Shown here in pieces: positions 50,658 to 59,878 of a DNA stretch of 64,000 bases; positions within the stretch are counted from its first letter, which is position 1; each line of letters starts with the position of its first letter. This DNA comes from Kineococcus sp. NBC_00420. Its GTDB lineage: Bacteria > Actinomycetota > Actinomycetes > Actinomycetales > Kineococcaceae. The position numbers and the translations under genes were made by a program. The notes under the pieces were generated by a model that was given only the letters and a program-made list of their open reading frames with translations, did not search any database and was not told the DNA's origin. The stretch is taken from contig NZ_CP107930.1 of assembly GCF_036021035.1 (NCBI RefSeq), positions 4,030,001-4,094,000 on the forward strand, read 5' to 3'.

Positions 50658-51176
50658 TCACTTCCGGTCGGAGGCGGTCGCCAGCGCGTCCAGCCGGTCC
50701 CCGTCGAGGCGCCACACGGTCCAGTCCTCCTCGGGGCTCGCCCCGAGCGTCCGGTAGAAGCCGTGGGCCGGGGTGTTCCAGTCCAGCACCCAGAACTCCA
50801 GGCGCCCGAGGCCGCGGTCGGCGCAGATGCGCCCCAGCTCGCCGAAGAACGCCCGGCCGATCCCGGACCGTCGGTGCTCGGGCCGGACGAACAGGTCCTC
50901 CAGCCACATCCCCTGCCGGCCCAGCCAGGTCGAGAACGTCGTGTACCAGAGGGCCATCCCGGCGACCTGGACGACCCCGTCGACCTCCACCTCGGCCAGC
51001 ACGCAGCCGATCCCCGTACCCGGCTCCAGCGCGCGGGCGAAGTCCTCGGCCCGCGCTGTCGCGGCCTCCGGCTCCTTCTCGTACTCGGCGAGCTCACGGA
51101 CCATCTCGGCGATGCTCGCGCCGTCGGCGGGGACGGCGGTGCGGAGGGTGAAAGCGGTGGGGGAGGCGTCACTCAC
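50658..51176 (-). CDS. GNAT-family N-acetyltransferase
   Basis: The 172-residue GCN5-type acetyltransferase has strand 4 and the acetyl-CoA loop in LEDLFVRPEHRRSGIGRAFF (motif RRSGIG), then LGRLEFWVLDWNTPAHGFYR typical of the spermidine/diamine subfamily. The substrate is unknown; polyamine or thialysine-like substrates are possible from the WNTPAHGFY motif. The GTG at 51176 overlaps the stop of the FtsK-like gene as GTGA; a TTG at 51194 is the alternative. It ends 85 bp before the anti-sigma gene. Confidence 0.92.
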   Translation of the reverse strand: MSDASPTAFTLRTAVPADGASIAEMVRELAEYEKEPEAATARAEDFARALEPGTGIGCVLAEVEVDGVVQVAGMALWYTTFSTWLGRQGMWLEDLFVRPEHRRSGIGRAFFGELGRICADRGLGRLEFWVLDWNTPAHGFYRTLGASPEEDWTVWRLDGDRLDALATASDRK

Positions 51177-54100
51177 CCACTCACCGTAAGGCAACCGTCA
51201 CGGCGTTCCGGGCCCACCTCGGGGCCCTCGTCCAGGTGCTCGACGGGGGTGGCGACGCGCACGCTCGTCCACTGCCCGTCACGCACCACGAAGCCCGCTC
51301 CCACGCCCGGCCCGGGGGCCACGACCGGGCGCCGCGAGACGACCTCCGCGGGCACCGTCCCGCCGCGGCCCAGCAGCACCGTGGTCCGGGTGGCCGTCCG
51401 TGCCGCGGCGGCCAGGCCGCGGAAGGCCCCGGCCACCTCCGCGCCGTCCCCCGCGAGCACCACCCGTGCCCTGCCGTCGCGGGTCAGGGCAGCCGCCAAC
51501 GCGTCCTCCGACGCCGGCGGCAGGGGGCGGGAGACGTCGTCGACGAGGACGAGGGCGTCACCCGCGAGAGCGGCGGCGAGAGCCTCCGCGTCGACCTCAC
51601 GAGCCCAGCACGCCGTGCCGCCTGCGGCGGTCTCGGCCCCGGCCAGCGTCCGCAGTGCGGACGTGCGTCCGCTGCCCGGGGGACCGCAGACCAGGACGGC
51701 CCCCCGCGGGTCGACCCGCACCACGTCGGCGTCGTCACCGCCACGCCCCAACGGGAGCCCGTCCCGGCCGCCCACGTCGACGTCGTCGAGGCGCACCACC
51801 GCGGGGAGGGGGGCCACCGCGTCGCGCCCGCCGACCGCACCCGGCGCGAAGGGCAGGGCGACCTGCACCTCCTGCGCGCGACCGTCGACGACCAGCAGAC
51901 CCCGCCCCGGTGGGGCCTGTCGCGGCACCTCGGCAGCGCGCAGACCGAGCAGTGCGGCGTCGCTGCGGTCCGGCAGGCGCAGCAGCACGACCTGACCGCA
52001 GGTGCCCGCCACGGGACCCGTCAGCGCCTGCCGGTCCGCGCCCACGACGATCCGGACGCCGACGCCGGAGGCCTCCCGCAGCAGCCGCAGCAGCGCCTCC
52101 GGACCGGCGGCCGGGTCCGCCACGCCGAGGGCGTTCACCCAGGCCTCCCAGCCGTCGACGGCGAGCAGCAGGAACGGTTCACCGGCCCAGCCCGAGGCCC
52201 GCCGCCGCTCGACCTCCCCCTGCAGCCGCAGCAGCAACCGACCGGCCCGCCACACCTCGCTCGGGCCCACCACCGACCCGACCCGACCCCGGCCGGCGAG
52301 GTCGGCGAACCCGCCGCCGGCGTCCAGCACGTGCACCTCCAGAGGATCCGCGGCCCTGCCGCGACCGGCCGTCGTCACCAGGCGCCGCAGCAGCGTCGTG
52401 CGGCCCGAACGGATCCCGCCGACGACGAGCAGGTGGTCCCCGGCCGCGAGGTCCCAGCCGGCGCTCTCCTGACGCTGGCTGTCCGGCAGGTCGAGCCGCC
52501 CCCAGGTCAGGACGCTCCCACCGGAGGGCGGGACGTCGTCGGAGCCCAGGACGTCGGGCAGCGGCGCCAGCCAGGGGGAGGCGGGCACCGTCCGGTCGGC
52601 GGCGGCCGTGCGGACCGCGTCCACCAGGCCGGGGAGGTCGTCGACCTCCTCGCCCGCCTGCACCGTCCCCGGGGTCCGGACCTGCAGGCCCACGCGGGGG
52701 CGCGGACCCGACAGCCGCGCGGTCTGGAACGTCTCCAGCCCTTCGCTGCCCCGGCGCAGGACGGCGCGTCCGGGGACCCGGTCGCTGAAGGAGGCCGGGG
52801 ACGGATCGCCCACGACGTCCTCGGCATCGGCCCGGTCCTGCACGCGCAGGGCGATCCGCAGGTTGGTGTTCGCCCGGATCTCCGGGCTGACCACCCCCGC
52901 GGGCCGCTGGGTCGCCAGGACCAGGTGGATGCCCAGCGACCGACCGACGGCGGCCAACCGCACGAGACCGTCGACGAAGTCGGGCAGCTCCTGGCTCAGC
53001 ACCCGGAACTCGTCGACGACGACGACCAGGCGCGGGAGTCGCCCCGGCGCCAGATCACGCACGTCCGCGGCGCCCGCGGCGGCCAGGACCTCCTCGCGGC
53101 GGCGGACCTCGGCCCGCAGGCTGCGCAGCACCCGCGCGGCGAGCTGGTCGTCGAGGTCGGTGACGACCCCGGCGACGTGCGGCAACCGCACGCAGTCACC
53201 GAACGCCGCTCCGCCCTTGTAGTCGACGAGGACCAGCTGGACGGCCTCGGGCGGTGAGCCCGCGCACAACCCGGCGACGAGGGTCCGCAGCAGCACGGAC
53301 TTGCCCGCACCCGTCGTGCCGGCGACGAGCGTGTGCGGACCGTCCGCGGCGAGGTCGACCCGGCAGACACCCTGCCCGCCCACGCCCAGGACCGCCGGGA
53401 GCCCCGGGACCACCTCCCGCCAGGAACGGGCGAGATCCCCGGCGCTCGCGGGACCCAGGAGGTCGGTGAGCCGCACGTCACCGGGCGTCGCGGTACCCGC
53501 CGTCGTCCCGGCGTCGCGCAGGGGGGCCAGTCCGCGGGCCAGCCGCTCCGACCAGTCCACACCCACCCCGTCGGGACGGAAGCGGCTCGACCCGGTGCCG
53601 GTGACGAGCCGGGCCGGGGTCGCGGCGAGGTCGACGACGGAACGGCACTCCGCGGGCAGCTCGGAGACGTCGTCGGCCAGGCAGACCACGTGCACACCGT
53701 GCCGGGGCCCGTCGTCGAGCAGGTCGGCCAGTCGCGGGTCCGGCCGCCACCGGGGCGCGTCGTCGAGCACGAGCACCAGGTGGCTCCCGCCGCGCCACTG
53801 CTCCCGACCGCCCCGCGTACCGGCCCGGCGTTGGGCCAGCTCGCGCGCGGCGGTGGCGAGGACGTGAGCGGCGTCGAGGTCGAGGTCGGGGGTGAGCAGG
53901 TGCGGCAGCCAGGCGCTCCACGACCAGTCCTCCGGGGACCCGGCCACGCCGAGGCGCAGGGTCGCCGGCGAGTGCCACCCCGCGAGCTGGCCGACCACGA
54001 ACCGGGCCGTGCGCAGCAGGGCGGGACGGGGTCCGGCCAGCCCGAGCGGCCCCGCGGTGAGCGCGACCCCCACCGGGACGTCGCGCAGCAGCGCCCCCGG

Positions 54101-55213
54101 CACCTCGGCGTCGGGGCGTTCCCCGCGCACCTCGACCGCTGCGGACGGGCGGTCGCCGAGTCCGAACCGGACGTGCAGGTGGTCGGGGTGCTCCGGCGAA
54201 CGCGCGAACAGGCCCTCGCCGCGGCCGAGGACCTCGGCCAGCAGCCTCGCCGCGTCCGGAGCGAACTCGTGGGCCCGGTCGCGCTCGGCGGTGAGCGCCG
54301 AGCGGCGGGTGGCGGTGACCAGTTCCCGGGCGGCCCGCAGTTCCACGGCCCGACGGCGGGTGGTGGCCGTGTGCCGACGGCGCTGGGTCCACCACTGCCC
54401 CCCGACGAGCACGGGGGAGGCCAGGCCCAGCAGCAGGGACAGCGGGCTCCAGAGCAGCGCCAGGACACCCGCGAGGGCCAAGGGCACCAGCAGGGCGAGG
54501 ACGGGGAGTTCCGGGGCCGCTGCGCTCGGCGCTTCCGCGGGCCAGCGCAGCACGTGGCTGGGCGCCGGCGGGAGCAGTCGCGGCGGCCGGTTCAACCGGA
54601 GACGGCCCTGACCGTCGGCACGGATCCCCGCGGGACGCACCGGGGTCGGGGCGAGTTCGAGCACGGAACCACCGAGCACCAGGCGGACGGGCAACGGCAC
54701 CCGACGGGAGCCGCGCAGGGTCTCCCGGCCGTTCGTGTGGAGCAACGCGGTTCCGTTGAGCGAGCCGGTGTCGCGCACCGTCACGGTTCCGTCGTCGTGC
54801 ACGGTGAGTTCCGCATGGACGCGCGACACCGAGGGGTCGTCGAGACCGAGGTCGAGGTCGAGGTCGGTCCCCGGTTCCCCGCGGCGACCAACGCGGTGGG
54901 TTCCGGTTCCCAGGCCCGACGTCCGACCGGCCTCGGGTCCGGCGACGACGTGCAGCGCGAGTTCCGCCTCGCCGATCTCACCGGCCTCGCTGACGGCGGG
55001 AACCCGGACCCCGGCCACCAGCGGCGGTCGGCCGAGGACCGCGCCGGCGACGAGTTCCCCGTCCACCCGCCACTCCTCCTCCCACCCCGAGGGCCAGGGG
55101 CCGGTCAGGGGTTCGAGGAGTTCGCGGGCAGCCGCCAGCGTGACACCGGCGGGATCCTCGACCGGTGGGTCGATCTCCACGTCGGCGCCCAGGACGGTCA
55201 TCCGGAACGGCAC
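51173..55213 (-). CDS. FHA-FtsK/SpoIIIE ATPase, EssC/EccC-like
   Basis: The 1,346-residue protein has an N-terminal region, an FHA domain (about 100-160; SRVHAEL, DTGSLNGT), two membrane helices (about 235-270) and three FtsK/SpoIIIE ATPase modules. Module 1 has Walker A GTTGAGKSV near 632 and Walker B VVVVDEF near 727. Modules 2 and 3 have P-loops GGIRSGRTT (about 931) and GPPGSGRTS (about 1174), with Arg for Lys. The layout is that of EssC/EccC motors of type VII secretion. No EsxA/B, EccB/D/E or mycosin genes lie nearby. The start at the GTG at 55213 is tentative; an ATG lies at 55201. Confidence 0.9.
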   Translation of the reverse strand: MPFRMTVLGADVEIDPPVEDPAGVTLAAARELLEPLTGPWPSGWEEEWRVDGELVAGAVLGRPPLVAGVRVPAVSEAGEIGEAELALHVVAGPEAGRTSGLGTGTHRVGRRGEPGTDLDLDLGLDDPSVSRVHAELTVHDDGTVTVRDTGSLNGTALLHTNGRETLRGSRRVPLPVRLVLGGSVLELAPTPVRPAGIRADGQGRLRLNRPPRLLPPAPSHVLRWPAEAPSAAAPELPVLALLVPLALAGVLALLWSPLSLLLGLASPVLVGGQWWTQRRRHTATTRRRAVELRAARELVTATRRSALTAERDRAHEFAPDAARLLAEVLGRGEGLFARSPEHPDHLHVRFGLGDRPSAAVEVRGERPDAEVPGALLRDVPVGVALTAGPLGLAGPRPALLRTARFVVGQLAGWHSPATLRLGVAGSPEDWSWSAWLPHLLTPDLDLDAAHVLATAARELAQRRAGTRGGREQWRGGSHLVLVLDDAPRWRPDPRLADLLDDGPRHGVHVVCLADDVSELPAECRSVVDLAATPARLVTGTGSSRFRPDGVGVDWSERLARGLAPLRDAGTTAGTATPGDVRLTDLLGPASAGDLARSWREVVPGLPAVLGVGGQGVCRVDLAADGPHTLVAGTTGAGKSVLLRTLVAGLCAGSPPEAVQLVLVDYKGGAAFGDCVRLPHVAGVVTDLDDQLAARVLRSLRAEVRRREEVLAAAGAADVRDLAPGRLPRLVVVVDEFRVLSQELPDFVDGLVRLAAVGRSLGIHLVLATQRPAGVVSPEIRANTNLRIALRVQDRADAEDVVGDPSPASFSDRVPGRAVLRRGSEGLETFQTARLSGPRPRVGLQVRTPGTVQAGEEVDDLPGLVDAVRTAAADRTVPASPWLAPLPDVLGSDDVPPSGGSVLTWGRLDLPDSQRQESAGWDLAAGDHLLVVGGIRSGRTTLLRRLVTTAGRGRAADPLEVHVLDAGGGFADLAGRGRVGSVVGPSEVWRAGRLLLRLQGEVERRRASGWAGEPFLLLAVDGWEAWVNALGVADPAAGPEALLRLLREASGVGVRIVVGADRQALTGPVAGTCGQVVLLRLPDRSDAALLGLRAAEVPRQAPPGRGLLVVDGRAQEVQVALPFAPGAVGGRDAVAPLPAVVRLDDVDVGGRDGLPLGRGGDDADVVRVDPRGAVLVCGPPGSGRTSALRTLAGAETAAGGTACWAREVDAEALAAALAGDALVLVDDVSRPLPPASEDALAAALTRDGRARVVLAGDGAEVAGAFRGLAAAARTATRTTVLLGRGGTVPAEVVSRRPVVAPGPGVGAGFVVRDGQWTSVRVATPVEHLDEGPEVGPERRDGCLTVSG

Positions 55214-55360
55214 GCCGGGATCGTGGCACGCTGCCCGCGGGACCCGGTCGTCGTCCACAGGGCCGAGGGTCGTACCCGGAGTTGTCCACATCACCCGAAC
55301 GCCACACGGCCCTGCTGCCCTACCGTCTCCGGACGAGAACCGGGGACCGAGAAGCAGGGG

Positions 55361-56599
55361 GTGGACGTGGACGCGGTGCGGATGGTCGAGGACGAGGTGC
55401 GCACGCTGGTGCGCCGCCGGATCGCGGCGGGTCGTTTCCGCGGCGACCCCGCGGAACTCCGGGCCCTCGTCGACGGCGTCGTGCTCGACTACGACCTGCG
55501 TTCCCTCGACGGTTCCCTGCCGGGCCTCGACGACCGCAACCAGGCCGTGCGTGCGGTGATGGCCGCGGTGTCGGGTTTCGGCCCGCTGCAGCGCTACTTC
55601 GACGACCCCGAGGTCGAGGAGATCTGGATCAACGAACCCGGGAAGGTGTTCGTGGCCCGCGGCGGGGTCTCCGAACTCACGACCACCATCCTCGACGAGG
55701 ACACCGTCGCCGAACTCGTCGAGCGGATGCTGGCCAGCACCGGCCGTCGGGTGGACCTCTCGAGCCCGTTCGTCGACGCCGCGCTGCCCGACGGTTCCCG
55801 GGTCCACGTCGTCATCCCCGACGTCACCCGTCGGCACTGGGCGGTGAACGTGCGGCGTTTCGTCGCCCGGGCCCGCCGCCTCGACGACCTGGTGACCCTC
55901 GGTTCGCTGACGGCCCCGGCCGCCGCGTTCCTCGCCGCGGCCGTCACCTCCGGGTTGAACCTCCTGGTCTCCGGTGCGACCCAGGCCGGCAAGACGACGC
56001 TCCTGAACTGCCTGCTCAGCGCGGTGCCGGCGAACCAGCGGGTCATCACCTGCGAGGAGGTCTTCGAACTGCAGCTCGCCGCGCGCGACGTCGTCGCGAT
56101 GCAGTGCCGCCAGCCGAACCTCGAGGGGCGGGGGGAGATCCCGTTGCGGCGCCTGGTGAAGGAGGCGTTGCGGATGCGCCCGGACCGACTCGTCGTGGGG
56201 GAGGTGCGCCAGGCCGAGAGCCTCGACCTGCTCATCGCGCTGAACAGCGGCCTGCCGGGGGCCGCGACGATCCACGCGAACTCCGCCGCCGACGCCGTCG
56301 CCAAGATGTGCACGTTGCCGCTGCTGGCCGGGGAGAACGTGACGAGCGGTTTCGTCGTCCCCGCGGTGGCGGCGAGCCTCGACCTCGTCGTGCACGCGGA
56401 ACTCGACGTCGACGGGCGGCGGCGGGTGCGGGAGGTCCTGGCCGTCACGGGTCGCACCGAGGGTGGCGTCGTCGAGACCGCGGAGGTCTTCGTCACCCGT
56501 GACGGTGCCCTCGTCCGGGGGAGCGGGTGGCCGCCGCACCGCGACCGGTTCGCGCGCGCGGGTTTCGACCTGACGGCGTTGCTGGCGGGTGGGTCCTGA
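55361..56599 (+). CDS. cpaF: CpaF/TadA secretion ATPase
   Basis: The 412-residue hexameric ATPase drives Tad (Flp) pilus assembly or secretion. An N-terminal helical domain with FGPLQRYFDDPEVEEIWINE is followed by the ATPase core: Walker A SGATQAGKTT, Asp box ITCEEVFELQL, Walker B region RMRPDRLVVGEVR and His box TIHANSAADAV. The GTG at 55361 was chosen by reading frame and the AGGGG in front; GTGs at 55367 and 55376 are alternatives. It is the first gene of the Tad cluster and divergent from the FtsK-like gene. Confidence 0.94.
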   Translation: MDVDAVRMVEDEVRTLVRRRIAAGRFRGDPAELRALVDGVVLDYDLRSLDGSLPGLDDRNQAVRAVMAAVSGFGPLQRYFDDPEVEEIWINEPGKVFVARGGVSELTTTILDEDTVAELVERMLASTGRRVDLSSPFVDAALPDGSRVHVVIPDVTRRHWAVNVRRFVARARRLDDLVTLGSLTAPAAAFLAAAVTSGLNLLVSGATQAGKTTLLNCLLSAVPANQRVITCEEVFELQLAARDVVAMQCRQPNLEGRGEIPLRRLVKEALRMRPDRLVVGEVRQAESLDLLIALNSGLPGAATIHANSAADAVAKMCTLPLLAGENVTSGFVVPAVAASLDLVVHAELDVDGRRRVREVLAVTGRTEGGVVETAEVFVTRDGALVRGSGWPPHRDRFARAGFDLTALLAGGS

Positions 56600-57453
56600 T
56601 GGACGGCGTCGGCATCGGCGTGGTGTTCGGCGTCGGGTTGTTCTGCGCGTGGTGGGCCTGCTGGGAACGGCCGCCCCGCGCCGCTGCCCGCCGCGCCTCC
56701 CGCGTCCGCGAACTCCTGGACGCCGCGGGGTGGCGGGAGGTTCCCGTCCCCGTGCTGCCCGCGGCGTGCCTGCTCGCGGGGGTGCTGGGCGCGGTGGTGG
56801 TGACCGGGACGAGCGGGGTCCTCGTCCTCGGCGCTGCCGCGGGGTGCGCCGCCACCGTCCTGCCCGTGCTCGGTCTGCGGCAGCGCGTCCGGCGACGCCG
56901 CCAGGACACCGCCGCGCAGTGGCCGGACGTCGTCGACACCCTCGCCTCGGCGGTGCGGGCCGGGTCGTCCCTGCCTGAGGCCGTCTGCGGTCTCGCGAGC
57001 CGGGGGCCGCAGTCGCTGCGACCGGCCTTCGCGCGCTTCGCCGCCGGCCACCGCGCCAGCGGTGCCTTCGACACCGAACTCCGCCGGTTGCAGGAGGAAC
57101 TCGCCGACCCGGTGTTCGACCGGCTCGCCGCCACCCTGCGGATGACCCGGCAGGTCGGTGGCAGCGACCTCGGGACCACGTTGCGGACGTTGTCCGGCTA
57201 CCTGCGCGAGGACCAGCGCACCCGCGGTGAACTCCTGGCCCGTCAGAGCTGGACGGTCTCGGCGGCGCGGCTCGCCGTCGCCGCTCCGTGGATCGTCCTG
57301 GCGCTGCTGGCCACCCGCCCGGGAACCCTGGAGGCCTTCGACTCCTCGGCCGGGGCCCTGGTGCTGCTGGTGGGAACGGTCGTCTCCGCGGGTTCCTACG
57401 CGGCGATGTCCCGCCTGGGCCGCCTGCCCACGACGCGACGGGTGCTGTCGTGA
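56599..57453 (+). CDS. tadB: TadB-like inner-membrane platform protein
   Basis: The 284-residue protein has helices near 3-20 and 50-90, a cytoplasmic T2SSF domain with WPDVVDTLASAVRAGSSLPE and the long helix DLGTTLRTLSGYLREDQRTR, and C-terminal helices. It belongs to the GspF/TadB platform family that links the CpaF ATPase to pilin assembly. The ATG shares one base with the cpaF stop (TGATG), so translation is coupled. Confidence 0.92.
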   Translation: MDGVGIGVVFGVGLFCAWWACWERPPRAAARRASRVRELLDAAGWREVPVPVLPAACLLAGVLGAVVVTGTSGVLVLGAAAGCAATVLPVLGLRQRVRRRRQDTAAQWPDVVDTLASAVRAGSSLPEAVCGLASRGPQSLRPAFARFAAGHRASGAFDTELRRLQEELADPVFDRLAATLRMTRQVGGSDLGTTLRTLSGYLREDQRTRGELLARQSWTVSAARLAVAAPWIVLALLATRPGTLEAFDSSAGALVLLVGTVVSAGSYAAMSRLGRLPTTRRVLS

Positions 57454-58352
57454 ACGTCGGGATCCTGCTCGGGCTGCTGGCCGGGACGGGTTTCCTCGTG
57501 CTCCTGCACGCCGCGCCGTGGAACCGTTCGCCGGGGATCGAGGCCCGTGTCGGCCCCTACCTCGGCGCCGCCCCGTCGTACCGGGCGTCGTGGTGGGCCG
57601 ATCCGTTGCGCGGTCTCGGGTCCGCGGTGGGCGCGCGGTTGGGGTCGGGGCGGGTGGTCGCCGAACGACTGGCGGTCCTGGACCCGTCCCTCGACCCTGC
57701 TTCCGACGGGGCGTCCGGACTGGAGGCCGCCCTCGCCCAGCACCGCGCGGAACAGGTTCTCTTCTCGGTCGCCGGGGTCGTGTCGGCGGTGCCCGCGGGG
57801 TTCCTGGCCGGCGGGTCGACCCCGGTCACGGTCGTGGCGTTCGTGGTGGCGGGTGGGTTCGCCGGCGCCCTGGTCCGGGGGGAACTCCTGGCCCGCCGGG
57901 TCCGGGTCCGCCGGGCGGAGATCGCGGCGGACCTGCCCGACGTCGCGGAACTGCTCGCCCTGTCCGTGGGGGCGGGGGAGAACGTCGCCGGTGCGCTGGA
58001 GCGCGTCGCCGCCGGGAACGGCCCGTTGTGCGCGCAGCTGCGGCACAGCCTGGGCCGGGTCCGCACCGGGACGCCGCTGCTGGACGCGCTGCTGGACCTC
58101 GCCGGGCGGTGGGGCGTCGCGCCCTTCACCCGGTTCGTCGACGGGATCGCCGTGGCCGTCGAGGCGGGCAGCCCGTTGGCCGAGGTGCTGCGCGCCCAGG
58201 CGGGCGACGCCCGCGAGGCCGAGCGACGCCGACTCATCGAGAGCGGCGGTCGCAAGGAGGTCCAGATGATGGTCCCCGTCGTCTTCGGTGTCCTGCCCGT
58301 CACCGTGCTCTTCGCGGTCTACCCCGGCCTGGCCCAGCTGCAGCTCGGCTGA
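57450..58352 (+). CDS. tadC: TadC-like inner-membrane platform protein
   Basis: The 300-residue second platform protein has an N-terminal helix (VGILLGLLAGTGFLVLLHA), two central helices, and a T2SSF domain with DLPDVAELLALSVGAGENVA and VQMMVPVVFGVLPVTVLF near the C-terminus. TadB and TadC form a hetero-oligomer in known Tad systems. The GTG overlaps the tadB stop as GTGA. A 71-bp gap with a 13-bp triplicate repeat follows before the pilin gene. Confidence 0.92.
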   Translation: MNVGILLGLLAGTGFLVLLHAAPWNRSPGIEARVGPYLGAAPSYRASWWADPLRGLGSAVGARLGSGRVVAERLAVLDPSLDPASDGASGLEAALAQHRAEQVLFSVAGVVSAVPAGFLAGGSTPVTVVAFVVAGGFAGALVRGELLARRVRVRRAEIAADLPDVAELLALSVGAGENVAGALERVAAGNGPLCAQLRHSLGRVRTGTPLLDALLDLAGRWGVAPFTRFVDGIAVAVEAGSPLAEVLRAQAGDAREAERRRLIESGGRKEVQMMVPVVFGVLPVTVLFAVYPGLAQLQLG

Positions 58353-58360
58353 CACCCCTC

Positions 58361-58399
58361 TCGAAACCCCTCGTCCGAACCCCTTGTCCGAACCCCTGA
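58361..58399 (+). repeat. Three tandem 13-bp units between tadC and the pilin gene
   Basis: Units at 58361-58373, 58374-58386 and 58387-58399 are variants of TCCGAACCCCTNG. They lie 9 bp after the tadC stop and 25 bp before the pilin GTG. Confidence 0.75.
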
Positions 58400-58423
58400 A
58401 CACCGAGGAACTGGAGACCGTCC

Positions 58424-58636
58424 GTGTCGACGCTCGACCTGCACCGCGTGCGCACCTGGATCGCCCGTGCCCTGGCGAACGTCCGGGAGAACTCCGACGA
58501 CCGGGGCGACGTCCCCGGCTGGGTGCTGGTCACGATCATGACGGCCGGGCTGGTCGTCGGGTTGTGGGCCGTCGCCGGCCCCCGCCTGGAGGCGGTGTTC
58601 ACCCAGGCGATGGACGCCGTCGTCGGGCAGCTGTGA
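58424..58636 (+). CDS. Flp-pilin-like small protein (DUF4244 type)
   Basis: The 70-residue protein has a charged N-terminal part (DLHRVRTWIARALANVRENS), then the single hydrophobic segment DVPGWVLVTIMTAGLVVGLW, the pilin-like helix. This is the small subunit normally encoded between tadC and the TadE genes in actinobacteria (Rv3656c type). A prepilin peptidase would cut before the helix near the DDRGD acidic stretch; no peptidase gene is in the window. The GTG at 58424 has GGAG 8 nt upstream. The stop overlaps the next GTG. Confidence 0.85.
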   Translation: MSTLDLHRVRTWIARALANVRENSDDRGDVPGWVLVTIMTAGLVVGLWAVAGPRLEAVFTQAMDAVVGQL

Positions 58637-59010
58637 GGAAGGACGAGGGTTCCGCCGTGGCGGAGTTCGCGGCCGTCGCGGGGTTGCTGGCGCTGCTGTT
58701 CGCGGCCGTCGTGCAGCTCGCCGTCGTGCAGCACGTCCGGGCCACGGCCGCGGACTGCGCGGGGGAGGGGGCCCGGTTCGGCGCCCTGCGGGGCAACACC
58801 CCGGAACTCGGCGCACGGCGCAGCCGGGAACTCCTGGCCGCGTCGCTCTCGCCCCGCTTCGCCGACCACGTCGCGGCGGACGTCGTCGACCTCGGCGGGC
58901 TGCGCGTCGTGCAGGTCGACGTGGACGCGCCGCTGCCCGTGATCGGCCTGTTCGGCGTCGGCCGGGGGATGCACCTCGAGGGCCACGCGGTCCTGGAGGG
59001 CGCGCGGTGA
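58633..59010 (+). CDS. TadE-like pseudopilin
   Basis: The 125-residue protein has a short basic N-terminus with the TadE hallmark DEGSAVAEFAAVAGLLALLF (Glu at position +5 of the helix), then a soluble domain with a Cys at about residue 38 and a beta-rich C-terminus VVQVDVDAPLPVIGLFGVG. TadE/F minor pilins prime Flp pilus growth. It overlaps the pilin stop and the following gene, both as GTGA. Confidence 0.86.
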   Translation: MRKDEGSAVAEFAAVAGLLALLFAAVVQLAVVQHVRATAADCAGEGARFGALRGNTPELGARRSRELLAASLSPRFADHVAADVVDLGGLRVVQVDVDAPLPVIGLFGVGRGMHLEGHAVLEGAR

Positions 59011-59420
59011 CCCGCGACGAGGGCAGTGCGGCGGTGGAGTTCCTCGTCGTGGGCGTGCTCCTGCTCGTGCCCATCGCCTACCTGGTCCTCACCCTGGGCC
59101 GGGTCCAGGCGGCGACGTTCGCCGCCGAGTCCGGGGCGCGGGAGGCGTCGCGGGTGCTCGCGACCACGGCCGACGGGGAGACCCTCGCCGAGACGTCGGT
59201 GGCCCTCGCGCTGGCCGACCAGGGGTTCGCGACCCCGCCGGGGACGCTGGTGCTGGAGTGCGCGGCGGACCCGTGCCGTTCACCGGAGGCGGAGATCGCC
59301 GCGACGGTGCGGATCGACGTCGAGCTGCCCTTCGTCCCGGGTCTCCTGGGCGGGGCCGTCCCGGCGCACGTCCCGGTGCAGGTGCGCCGGGTCGCCGTCG
59401 TCGACCGGTTCGCCTCGTGA
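59007..59420 (+). CDS. Second TadE-like pseudopilin
   Basis: The 137-residue protein begins TRDEGSAAVEFLVVGVLLLV, again with the conserved Glu in the helix. A pair of Cys residues (CAADPC) may form a disulfide in the outer domain. It differs from the preceding TadE mainly in the C-terminal half. GTGA overlaps on both sides show tight coupling. Two TadE paralogues in series are usual for actinobacterial Tad loci. Confidence 0.86.
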   Translation: MTRDEGSAAVEFLVVGVLLLVPIAYLVLTLGRVQAATFAAESGAREASRVLATTADGETLAETSVALALADQGFATPPGTLVLECAADPCRSPEAEIAATVRIDVELPFVPGLLGGAVPAHVPVQVRRVAVVDRFAS

Positions 59421-59860
59421 GCGACGCGTCCGAGGGGTGCCGGGACGAGGGGCGGATCGCGCTGCTGTCGCTGGCCTTCGGCCTGCTCGCGATGGTCCTG
59501 GTGCTGGTCGTGGTGTCCGCCTCGGCGGTGCACCTGCAGCGCAAGCGTCTCTACGCGGTGGCCGACGCCGCGGCGGCCGACGCGGCCGACGCCCTCGACG
59601 ACGCGGCCTACTACACGGGCGACGGCGACCTGCTGCTCTCCGACGCCTCCGTCCGGGCCAGCGCGGCCGACTACGTCGCCGCCCACGCGGACCTGGCCGG
59701 TGTCGTCGTGGCCGCGGGCACGGGAACCCCGGACGGGCGCACGGCGGTCGTGGTCCTGGACGTCGACGTCCGGCCGCTGTTCGTCGCCTTCGTCCCCGAG
59801 GCGTTCGCGGCCGGGATCCGGCTGCGGGCCACGTCGCGTGCGGTCGCCGACCTGCGCTGA
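59417..59860 (+). CDS. TadG-like / Rv3654-type pseudopilin
   Basis: The 147-residue protein has an N-terminal DEGRIALLSLAFGLLAMVLV helix followed by HLQRKRLYAVADAAAADAAD, the pattern of short TadG-like proteins (helicase/secretion neighbourhood TadE-like family). It lacks the C-terminal VWA domain of long TadG. It is the last gene of the Tad cluster. No prepilin peptidase (TadV) or secretin is present; a secretin is not expected in a Gram-positive cell. Confidence 0.85.
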   Translation: MSDASEGCRDEGRIALLSLAFGLLAMVLVLVVVSASAVHLQRKRLYAVADAAAADAADALDDAAYYTGDGDLLLSDASVRASAADYVAAHADLAGVVVAAGTGTPDGRTAVVVLDVDVRPLFVAFVPEAFAAGIRLRATSRAVADLR

Positions 59861-59878
59861 ACGTGTCAGCGTCACAGC

